Shown here piece after piece: positions 1 to 5,748 of a stretch of DNA of 5,812 bases. A program made the translations under genes and the position numbers. Within the stretch, counting starts at the first letter, position 1; each line of letters starts with the position of its first letter. The notes below the pieces were generated by a model that was not told where the DNA came from, made no database searches, and saw only the letters and a list, made by a program, of their open reading frames with translations. Origin of the DNA: Chloroflexota bacterium. GTDB taxonomy: Bacteria; Chloroflexota; UBA6077. The stretch lies in the NCBI GenBank assembly GCA_021806765.1, contig JAJZQR010000330.1:1-5812 (forward strand). Direction: 5' to 3'.

Positions 1-73
1 AGCTAGCGCGGAGGTCGAGGGCTTCGCGGGCCGATGGGATCGGAAGATGCGAGGGGAACCTCGGGGTGTGGGT

Positions 74-102
74 TTGCTCTAAGGAGGTTAGTGAGGTAAA
101 AT
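74..102 (+). promoter_or_regulatory. possible sigma70-type promoter for def
   Basis: TTGCTC at 74-79 matches the -35 consensus at 3 of 6 positions. TAAAAT at 97-102 matches the -10 consensus at 5 of 6, and the spacer is the ideal 17 bases. Transcription would begin near 109, giving def a leader of about 45 nt. The -10 is good but the -35 is weak. The window also starts too close to exclude that def is read through from an upstream gene. Confidence 0.35.
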
Positions 103-153
103 CCTAGAAAACCCCAGAGTGGGCGAGCGGCCGTCGGGGAGGTTGGTATCAGA

Positions 154-672
154 ATGGCAGTCAGACCGATCGTGCTACTGGGCGATCCCATACTCCGCCA
201 GAAGGCGAAGAGGATCACCCGATTTGACCCGTCGATACAACAGTTGATAGATGACATGATCGAGACCATGCGGGCTGCGCCCGGTACCGGGTTGGCGGCG
301 CCCCAGGTTGGTGTGCCCCTCCGCGTGGTGGTCATTGAGGTGGATGAGCAGGTTACGGTCCTGTGCAACCCTGAGATCACGGAGCTGCAGGGGGAGTACG
401 AGCCCGAGGAAGGCTGTCTCTCCATCCCCGGCTACGTAGCCAACGTGAAGCGAGCCCTGAAGGTGACGGTGAAGGCCCGGAACCGCCGCGGCAAGGAGAT
501 CAAGATCAAGGCCGACGGTCTGCTGGCTCACGCCATCCAGCACGAGGTGGATCACCTGGACGGCATCCTCTTCATCGACCGGCTGCCGAGCCTCGACCTG
601 TTGAGGAAGGTGCCGGAGCGGCCCGAGGAAGAGGCCGAGGAAGAGGAGGAGACCGTCGAGAGCAATGTCTGA
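154..672 (+). CDS. def: peptide deformylase
   Basis: Peptide deformylase is a cytoplasmic metalloenzyme that removes the formyl group from the N-terminal methionine of new proteins, releasing formate, so that methionine aminopeptidase can act. All three family motifs are present in the 172-aa product: GTGLAAPQ (residues 44-51), EGCLS (86-90, metal ligand Cys88) and QHEVDH (129-134, ligands His130 and His134, catalytic Glu131). The length is normal for a bacterial deformylase. The ATG at 154 is preceded by GGGGAGG at 136-142. The upstream frame is closed by TAA at 97-99, with no other start between. After the catalytic helix the protein ends in an acidic tail (about residues 155-169, mostly Glu), which is not part of the catalytic fold. 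No U-rich terminator follows. The next gene, secD, starts 294 bases later and seems to have its own promoter. The assignment is secure. Confidence 0.97.
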   Translation: MAVRPIVLLGDPILRQKAKRITRFDPSIQQLIDDMIETMRAAPGTGLAAPQVGVPLRVVVIEVDEQVTVLCNPEITELQGEYEPEEGCLSIPGYVANVKRALKVTVKARNRRGKEIKIKADGLLAHAIQHEVDHLDGILFIDRLPSLDLLRKVPERPEEEAEEEEETVESNV

Positions 673-701
673 CGCAGTGCACAAGGCCGCAGTCACCGGG
701 A

Positions 702-719
702 AGTGCTGAGTGCTGAGTG
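702..719 (+). repeat. short tandem repeat, unit AGTGCTG
   Basis: AGTGCTG occurs at 702-708 and 709-715 and is followed by a partial third copy, AGTG, at 716-719. It lies 30 bases after the def stop in non-coding sequence. It is too short to be given a function. Confidence 0.6.
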
Positions 720-737
720 GTGATGGACGCAGGACCA

Positions 738-768
738 GCACCCCGGCGAAATTGACATTTTGGGGTGC
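738..768. repeat. inverted repeat overlapping the secD promoter -35
   Basis: GCACCCC (738-744) is the exact reverse complement of GGGGTGC (762-768). Inside it, AAAT (749-752) can pair with ATTT (757-760). The dyad spans the TTGACA at 752-757, so it could be an operator for a repressor. It could also be a weak terminator for def, but the sequence after the stem is CCCGG rather than a T run, which argues against intrinsic termination. Confidence 0.45.
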
Positions 769-781
769 CCGGAGCTATACT
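752..781 (+). promoter_or_regulatory. probable sigma70-type promoter of secDF
   Basis: TTGACA at 752-757 is a perfect -35 and TATACT at 776-781 matches the -10 at 5 of 6 positions. The spacer is 18 bases. Transcription would start near 788, leaving about 179 nt of leader before the secD ATG. This is the best promoter-like pair I found in the window, and it lies in the only sizeable gap before secD. It implies that secDF is expressed independently of def. Confidence 0.6.
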
Positions 782-802
782 TCAGCGGCAGCGGGCGGTA
801 GA

Positions 803-880
803 GAGGATAGCTCCTCCATCCGGTCACTTCAGGCGCCACAGTTGGAGGACGGGCGAGGGCCACGTCCTCGCTTTGTGTTG
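803..880 (+). promoter_or_regulatory. secD leader with competing stems, attenuator-like
   Basis: Four stems can be drawn by eye. GAGGA (803-807) pairs with TCCTC (812-816). TCCTCC (812-817) pairs with GGAGGA (844-849). GAGGAC (845-850) pairs with GTCCTC (864-869). GCGAGG (853-858) pairs with CCTCGC (866-871). Adjacent stems share bases and so exclude one another. The last stem is followed by TTTGTGTT (872-879), similar to a weak intrinsic terminator. This resembles a transcription attenuator, but no known riboswitch or T-box core sequence was seen, and purine/pyrimidine-rich tracts can give such pairings by chance. Confidence 0.3.
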
Positions 881-928
881 ATCGACTGGGCAAGCCGTAA
901 GCGTTCCACCAGTATCGTCGGACACTAA

Positions 929-970
929 ATGGCGGGGATTCTCACGCCTGAAAGGCAGCATCGCGCATGA
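929..970 (+). promoter_or_regulatory. possible 13-codon leader ORF overlapping the secD start
   Basis: ATG at 929 opens a reading frame for MAGILTPERQHRA. Its stop TGA (968-970) overlaps the secD start as ATGA. This is the geometry of translational coupling, and secD itself has only a weak ribosome-binding site (GAAAGG at 950-955). Against it, the small ORF has no clear Shine-Dalgarno sequence of its own, and an ATGA overlap can arise by chance. Confidence 0.3.
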
Positions 971-2379
971 GAAGAAACGTTCTGATCACCTTCTTCGGCA
1001 TCGTCGTTCTGTCCGTCTTTGCGCTGGTAACCATCTGGCCCCACAATCCCGAGAAGTACCTGCCTTTTGGTGCGGGCCTTCCACAGGGCAACGGCATCCA
1101 CCTCAAGATAGGGAACTGGGAGTTCGATCGCGGTCCCTTCAAGCTGGGGCTCGATCTGGTGGGCGGTACCCACCTGCTGCTGCAGGCGGACATGTCGAAG
1201 GTTGCCCCGGCCGATCAGGCGGCAGCCCTGCAGGGCGTGATCAACGTTATCGAGCGCCGCATCAACGCCTACGGTGTGAGCGAGCCGATCGTCCAGGCCC
1301 AGGGTACCGATCGGGTGATCGTGGAACTCCCCGGCGTCAAGAACGTGGAGCAGGCCATCAGCCTGATCGGCGAGACGGCCCAGATGGACTTCCGCGAGCA
1401 GGTGACGGGCTCGGACGGCAAGACCCAGTGGGTCATCGCCAAGGCCACGGGCTCCGATGGCCAGCAACACGAGTTGACCGGTCAGTACTTCAAGCACGCC
1501 GACGTAGCCTTCGATCCCACGACGGGGGCTCCCAAGATCCTGTTTCAGTTCAACGACGAGGGCGCCAAGTTGTTCGAGCAGATAACCCAGCGCAACCTCT
1601 ACAAGCCGCTGGGCATCTTCCTGGACAACCAGCCGATCTCGACCCCGACCGTGCAGGCGGTCATCTCCGGCCAGGGCGAGATCACCGGCCAGTTCACCCT
1701 GGACGAGGCCAAGAACCTGGCCATCCAGATGAACGCCGGCGCCCTGCCGGTGCCGGTGAAGGTGATCCAGCAGCAGGACGTGGACGCTACGCTGGGTAGC
1801 GACTCGGTGGCCAGGAGCCTCATCGCCGGCGAGATCGGTCTTGCGGTGGTGATGGTCTTCATGGTCATGTACTACCGGCTACCCGGCGTGCTGGCCTCAG
1901 GCGCCCTGGCTGTGTACTCCATGCTGGCGATGGCCGAGTTCAAGCTGATCCCGGTGACCCTGACCCTGGCGGGCATCGCCGGTTTCATCCTGTCCATCGG
2001 TATGGCGGTGGATGCCAACATCCTGATCTTCGAGAGAATGAGAGAGGAGATGCGCTCGGGGAAGACCCTGAGAGCCGCCATCGACGCCGGCTTCGACCGA
2101 GCCTGGCCGTCCATCAGGGACTCCAACTTCTCGACGCTCATCACCTGCGTGATCCTGTTCTGGTTCGGGTCCAACTTCGGGACCAGCATCGTCATGGGCT
2201 TCGCCCTGACCCTGGGGTTGGGCGTTATCACCAGTATGTTCTCGGCCATCACGGTGACCAGGACCTTCCTCAGGATGCTGGTGAGCACCGGGCTAGCGAC
2301 CAGTAGCTGGTTCTTCGGTCTGGAGAAGTCGTCGGCGCCGGTTGCGACGGCAGCCGCAGCCCAGGAAACGAGGGGGTAG
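967..2379 (+). CDS. secD: protein translocase subunit SecD
   Basis: SecD works with SecF in the cytoplasmic membrane, where the pair uses the proton-motive force to pull translocating preproteins outward after SecA/SecYEG has begun export. The 470-aa product shows the usual plan. One membrane helix at about residues 5-24 is followed by a large extracytoplasmic domain to about 282 and then five helices to about 432. The family motif GLDLVGG is at 61-67, VELPG at 119-123, and GMAVDANILIFERMREE at 345-361. Asp349 in that last motif is the conserved membrane acid linked to proton use in studied SecDF proteins. The protein is much shorter than E. coli SecD, mainly in the extracytoplasmic part, as in several non-proteobacterial lineages. 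The ATG at 967 is the only start, because the frame has a stop at 949. Its Shine-Dalgarno, GAAAGG at 950-955, is weak. secF follows after 7 bases. The C-terminal tail is Ala-rich and probably disordered. Confidence 0.97.
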   Translation: MRRNVLITFFGIVVLSVFALVTIWPHNPEKYLPFGAGLPQGNGIHLKIGNWEFDRGPFKLGLDLVGGTHLLLQADMSKVAPADQAAALQGVINVIERRINAYGVSEPIVQAQGTDRVIVELPGVKNVEQAISLIGETAQMDFREQVTGSDGKTQWVIAKATGSDGQQHELTGQYFKHADVAFDPTTGAPKILFQFNDEGAKLFEQITQRNLYKPLGIFLDNQPISTPTVQAVISGQGEITGQFTLDEAKNLAIQMNAGALPVPVKVIQQQDVDATLGSDSVARSLIAGEIGLAVVMVFMVMYYRLPGVLASGALAVYSMLAMAEFKLIPVTLTLAGIAGFILSIGMAVDANILIFERMREEMRSGKTLRAAIDAGFDRAWPSIRDSNFSTLITCVILFWFGSNFGTSIVMGFALTLGLGVITSMFSAITVTRTFLRMLVSTGLATSSWFFGLEKSSAPVATAAAAQETRG

Positions 2380-2386
2380 CCGAGAC

Positions 2387-3376
2387 ATGATGCTCGATAT
2401 CGTCGGTAAGAGATACTGGTTCTTCCTGCTGTCGATCCTGGTGCTGGTGCCGGGGGTCATCTCCCTGGTGCTGCCGGGGGGGCTGCGGCCCGGCATCGAC
2501 TTCGCCAGTGGGTCGATCATGACCGTACAGTTCGACAAGGTGATAGACCAGTCCGATCTGCGGAACGAGTTCACCACCCTCGGCCACCCTGAAGCGATAG
2601 TGCAGAAGTCGAACACGGGCGCTAGCGGCAGCACCTTCATCGTGCGCACCTACACGTTGAAGGGCGAGCAGAAGGATGCTTCCGGCAAGGTGACGGCGCC
2701 CTCCGAGCGGCAGACCGTGGAAGACGCGTTGAAGCAGAAGTTCGGCAATCTGGAAGTGCTGTCCTTCGACTCCGTGTCCCCGATCATCGCGTCGGAGATC
2801 GTTCGGAACGCTGTGATCGCCGTGGCGGCGGCCTCGTTGGGCATCCTGCTCTACATCGCCTACGCCTTCAGGCGAGTGAAGAAGTCGCTCCGATGGGGTG
2901 CCTGCGCCGTGATCGCCCTGGTCCACGACTCCCTGGTGGTGCTGGGGGTCTTCTCGATCCTCGGTCGCTTGTTCAACGTCGAGGTGGACGCGCTGTTCAT
3001 TACGGCGGTGATGACCATAATCGGCTTCTCGGTCCACGACACCATCGTGGTGTTCGACCGGATCCGGGAGAACTACGGCCGGCGGATCGGTGACCGCTTC
3101 GAGAACGTCGTCAACCACAGCATCATGCAGACCATGGGGCGGTCTCTGAATACCTCCCTGACGGTGCTGCTGGTGCTGATGGCGCTGTTCCTGTTTGGTG
3201 GCGTGACCACGAAGACCTTCGTGTTGGCGCTGCTGATCGGCATCGTGACGGGGACCTACTCCTCCATCTTCGTGGCGGCCTCGCTGCTGGTGGTGTGGGA
3301 GAACGGGGAGATCAAGTCCGGATGGCGCCGGCTGTTCGGCGGCAACGACCGAAGGTCGGCCAGCCCGGCGAGGTAG
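2387..3376 (+). CDS. secF: protein translocase subunit SecF
   Basis: SecF is the partner of SecD in the proton-driven export complex. I choose the ATG at 2387 (329 aa), which follows AGGGGG at 2371-2376 by 10 bases and leaves a 7-base gap after secD. A TTG at 2342 would overlap secD and add a basic 15-residue stretch with no family match. A helix at about residues 10-30 is followed by the extracytoplasmic domain, with the signature GIDFASGS at 36-43, and then five helices from about 138 to 304. Conserved elements include ALVHDS (177-182), GFSVHDTIVVFDRIREN (213-229) and RSLNTS (252-257); Arg252 probably corresponds to the conserved SecF arginine. The length is typical. The signature has Ser41 where GIDFxGG has its first Gly of the pair, and His217 replaces the more common Asn before Asp218. 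Both look like lineage variants rather than damage. Confidence 0.96.
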   Translation: MMLDIVGKRYWFFLLSILVLVPGVISLVLPGGLRPGIDFASGSIMTVQFDKVIDQSDLRNEFTTLGHPEAIVQKSNTGASGSTFIVRTYTLKGEQKDASGKVTAPSERQTVEDALKQKFGNLEVLSFDSVSPIIASEIVRNAVIAVAAASLGILLYIAYAFRRVKKSLRWGACAVIALVHDSLVVLGVFSILGRLFNVEVDALFITAVMTIIGFSVHDTIVVFDRIRENYGRRIGDRFENVVNHSIMQTMGRSLNTSLTVLLVLMALFLFGGVTTKTFVLALLIGIVTGTYSSIFVAASLLVVWENGEIKSGWRRLFGGNDRRSASPAR

Positions 3377-3407
3377 GCGGTCTCACATCCGCGACAGTCG
3401 GAGATTC

Positions 3408-3439
3408 GAACGGCGGGATCCGAAAGGATCCCGCCGTTC
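3408..3439 (+). terminator. intrinsic terminator of the secDF operon
   Basis: GAACGGCGGGATCC (3408-3421) and GGATCCCGCCGTTC (3426-3439) form a perfect 14-bp stem closed by a GAAA tetraloop, 31 bases after the secF stop. The downstream T run is short (TTGT after the stem), but the stem is very stable. The other side of the stem has no T run for the - strand, so it acts mainly on secF transcripts. It could also block read-through from the convergent gene or stabilise mRNA 3' ends. Confidence 0.85.
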
Positions 3440-3692
3440 TTGTATGCGCGCGTGGTGGGCGCTGACTTGGAGGTGGACGGCCTCCACATGGGAAGCAACC
3501 CCTTGTCACGACCCTAGATAGAGGGGAAAGCCAAGCTGCCGGCCATGCAAACGCGCCAAACCCAACCAACCCGATGCCCGCCATTTCGTGTGTTGAGGAG
3601 TTCCCCACCCTGAAGCCCACGGATAGTCTGACCAGCGAGGCGACATGGGTTCGCCGTAGGTAGATGTCCCAAGTGCCCACGGCTTAGGTTGC
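3440..3692. other. intergenic region between convergent secF and the membrane-protein gene
   Basis: This stretch holds no recognisable gene. It contains two short inverted repeats. TGGAGG (3468-3473) pairs with CCTCCA (3481-3486) across a 7-base loop, and GGCGA (3639-3643) pairs with TCGCC (3651-3655). Neither is followed by a T run on either strand, so no clear terminator for the - strand gene is visible. A 60-codon - strand frame (3514-3696) begins as ATGA on the stop of that gene and is treated under findings. Confidence 0.6.
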
Positions 3693-5270
3693 TCATGGGC
3701 GTGTCTTCTCCTCCCGAACGAAAACTGCCGCGCCCGGGCCGTCGTAGATAATGGGATAGGATGGGTCACTGGCAAGGGACGCTCGTAGCGCAGCAATGCG
3801 GCCGCCAGCCTTGCTTCCCGGCAGAGCCTTGGAAATATAGACATGTGTATAATGCATGCCTTGGCTCGCCGCTGCTGCCTCGACGCACTCAACAGCGGCG
3901 CAGGACCGGAGCGTATCAGTGCGGGCCACTTGGCGTGCAAATCCACCGCCGCTGACCCATTCATACCCTTGTGCGGTGGCGACACTCACCCTGTTTGCTA
4001 GGACGGGGAACCACTCGGCAGACTTCTCGAAACCAGGGTTATCCGGCGCGATTACGAGAAACGTACTCCCCTCTGGGGTGTTATTTGAGATCCATTGCAT
4101 TGCTGCTCGTTCGCTGGGTGCCAATGGGGAGACGTCGGACCTCTGTTCGAAATAGGATGAAGCGGAGCCCAAGCAGATCGTGATGGTCAGGAGAGCAAAA
4201 GCCTGCCTGCGCGTGAGCGAGGGGAGTATAAACTCGCTGATGGCTGTCCCACTGAGCAGTGCTAGGGGCACCGTCGCACCCTGGTGGGCGCTTCTGGGAT
4301 CCATCGCGAAGACCATTGATAGCCAGACTGGCAGGAATAATTCCCGCTTGGCGATGCACGCTAGGGCACCGATGGCCGCAAGAAGACCGAGAGCAGGGAA
4401 CAGTCGTTCGGAGGTTACCGATCCCGTCAACAGCCAAACCAGGCCTTGGTACCAGGGTGCGGAGATATTGGTGGCTGCCATGTATGGGGCGATCCCATGG
4501 GGGCCTATGACCGTGAGCCACCACGGGGCCGTGATTGCCAAGATCCCAATGAAGGCAAGGGCGGAGCCTCTGAAGGCGCGCCAGGAGTGGCCATAGACCA
4601 GGAACAACAGCACACCACTTAGAGCTGCAAAGTAGGTCATCTGCGGATGGCTCAGGAGGGTGAGTGCTCCTAGTGCGGAGGTTGTCAGGATACGCTTTCT
4701 GCCACCGTTGACATTGAGGAGAAAGGCTTCTCTCAGCATCAGGGTTGCGAAGGCAAATCCAGCGGAGCGCGTAATGCCTCCACCCATGATGAACACCAGG
4801 GAAGCCGTGGGTAAGAGTGGGAATGCCATGAGGGCGAACGCGGCAGCGGTGCGGTCTTGCAGGATGGTGCGGGCGAATCGATAGAATGCGACAATCACCA
4901 AGACATTGAGCAGAAAGGGCAAGAACCGAAAGACATCCAGGAGCCCAATCGGCGTCAGACTATCGAGCAGTCCTGCGAGGTAGAAAGCCAAAGGCGGATA
5001 GGCGAAGGGGATATCGGCGCGATTATATGAAGTATACTGCGGCAGAGCATAACCGGAGGACTGAAGGTCTCGAATCATTGCGAAGAACAGACCGCCGTCT
5101 GTGAGTGGAAAGTCTGAGGAGAGGACAAAGTATAGCCTGAGCCCAATCCCCAGCAGGACCCCGTAACCTGCGAAGAGGTATGCGAGCCCCAAGTCAGTTA
5201 CCTTGAGCGGCGGAGTTGCTGCACTCGGAATGTTCTGGCGATGGGGACGCGAGGGCCTGAGACCGGACAT
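3693..5270 (-). CDS. GT-C-type polytopic membrane protein, putative glycosyltransferase
   Basis: This is probably an integral-membrane glycosyltransferase-like protein using a lipid-linked sugar donor, but donor and acceptor cannot be read from the sequence. The start at 5270 is decided by GGAGGAG (5284-5278), 7 bases upstream. Longer versions add Arg- and Ser-rich residues unlike a membrane-protein N-terminus. The 525-aa product has a basic N-terminus, a helix at about 27-50, and then a loop with Asp53 and Asp58 (SSDFPLTDGG). That position matches the first extracytoplasmic loop of GT-C enzymes, where the catalytic Asp lies. YPPL at 91-94 recalls GT39-type proteins. About ten more hydrophobic segments run to about 374. 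A soluble C-terminal domain (about 385-525) opens with MQWISNNTPEGSTFLV, a phrase typical of such membrane proteins. An alternative is the PTPS-related membrane family of unknown activity. Third codon positions are less GC-rich than in secD. The gene is convergent with secF and appears intact. The membrane class is firm; the enzyme role is tentative. Confidence 0.75.
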   Translation of the reverse strand: MSGLRPSRPHRQNIPSAATPPLKVTDLGLAYLFAGYGVLLGIGLRLYFVLSSDFPLTDGGLFFAMIRDLQSSGYALPQYTSYNRADIPFAYPPLAFYLAGLLDSLTPIGLLDVFRFLPFLLNVLVIVAFYRFARTILQDRTAAAFALMAFPLLPTASLVFIMGGGITRSAGFAFATLMLREAFLLNVNGGRKRILTTSALGALTLLSHPQMTYFAALSGVLLFLVYGHSWRAFRGSALAFIGILAITAPWWLTVIGPHGIAPYMAATNISAPWYQGLVWLLTGSVTSERLFPALGLLAAIGALACIAKRELFLPVWLSMVFAMDPRSAHQGATVPLALLSGTAISEFILPSLTRRQAFALLTITICLGSASSYFEQRSDVSPLAPSERAAMQWISNNTPEGSTFLVIAPDNPGFEKSAEWFPVLANRVSVATAQGYEWVSGGGFARQVARTDTLRSCAAVECVEAAAASQGMHYTHVYISKALPGSKAGGRIAALRASLASDPSYPIIYDGPGAAVFVREEKTRP

Positions 5271-5538
5271 TTGTGAACTCCTCCGACGTAGGGACAGCAT
5301 CCCAATATCGTGACGCGACTTGTGTCTTGGAAGCCGATTTCCGCCGAAGTGGAGGATGCTGGACAGTAGCTCCGAGCCCATCGGCCGTGCGGCCATGGAC
5401 CGTGAATGGCGGTAGCCGGTGCCCGATCTGCCCCTCGACACCGGCCCTCGTGGGCACCAACCGGCGGTCGCGTGCGATCTAACGTTTCGGCACTAAGCGG
5501 AATCCCGACAGGGCTATCTCCAAGTTGTAGATCATACC
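5271..5538. other. upstream region of the membrane-protein gene
   Basis: The region contains the - strand ribosome-binding site GGAGGAG at 5278-5284, which sets the start of the membrane-protein gene. A cluster of overlapping inverted repeats lies at 5415-5458. GCCGGTG (5415-5421) pairs with CACCGGC (5439-5445), while GGTGCCC (5418-5424) pairs with GGGCACC (5452-5458); the two pairings exclude each other. No gene and no strong promoter was found. Confidence 0.5.
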
Positions 5539-5748
5539 ATGGCGGCCCGTCGAGCGGACCGAATAGTGCCCTTCAAGGATTGGTCCACGGCCACCGTCAT
5601 TGATGCCCACGCCAAGGTCATGATCCGATCTGGCGAGGCACGTCTAGACAGGCTGGGAATGGCTGCCTTGCTGGCGGAGTTGGAAGGCCACATGGCGGGG
5701 ACCGGGGAGGGTGCAGATCAGCGCTTAGACACAATACGGTTCACTTAA
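5539..5748 (+). CDS. hypothetical small protein, unrecognised
   Basis: An ATG at 5539 opens a 69-codon frame ending in TAA at 5746-5748, and the frame is closed upstream by TAA at 5494. The product is basic at its N-terminus (MAARRADR). It then has alternating hydrophobic and charged residues that could form two or three helices (about residues 19-53, including MAALLAELEGHM), and it has no membrane segment. No family is recognised. There is no Shine-Dalgarno sequence before the ATG, and the frame is short enough to occur by chance in GC-rich DNA. Its mostly G/C third positions and balanced composition are mildly in favour of coding. It could also be a remnant of a larger gene. Confidence 0.3.
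   Translation: MAARRADRIVPFKDWSTATVIDAHAKVMIRSGEARLDRLGMAALLAELEGHMAGTGEGADQRLDTIRFT

Noticed and set aside
2..82. Possible C-terminal end of an upstream gene (frame closed by TAA at 80-82)
   Set aside because: The residues match nothing recognised. The other frames close at 4-6 and 105-107, so the true frame cannot be chosen from this window.
710..928. 72-codon + strand frame between def and secD
   Set aside because: It starts with GTG and lacks a ribosome-binding site. It runs through the promoter and the inverted repeat, and its composition is not protein-like.
2342..2386. TTG start at 2342 giving a longer SecF that overlaps secD
   Set aside because: The extra 15 residues are basic and unlike SecF N-termini. 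The ATG at 2387 has a better ribosome-binding site and normal spacing after secD.
154..3376. Long - strand frames opposite def, secD and secF
   Set aside because: They mirror the high third-position GC of the + strand genes and encode Arg-, Gly- and His-rich sequence without family motifs.
3400..3421. A string resembling a tRNA T-arm (GATTCGAAC read on +, GTTCGAATC on -)
   Set aside because: The flanking 5-base stems do not pair as a T-arm, no acceptor or anticodon arm is present, and the bases are already explained by the secF terminator hairpin.
5304..5332. Possible - strand promoter for the membrane-protein gene (TTCCAA, 17 bases, GATATT)
   Set aside because: It matches consensus at only 3 of 6 and 4 of 6 positions, within chance expectation.
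5271..5441. A 57-residue N-terminal extension of the membrane protein from starts at 5441 or inside it
   Set aside because: The extension is Arg- and Ser-rich with no membrane segment, while GGAGGAG sits exactly before the ATG at 5270.
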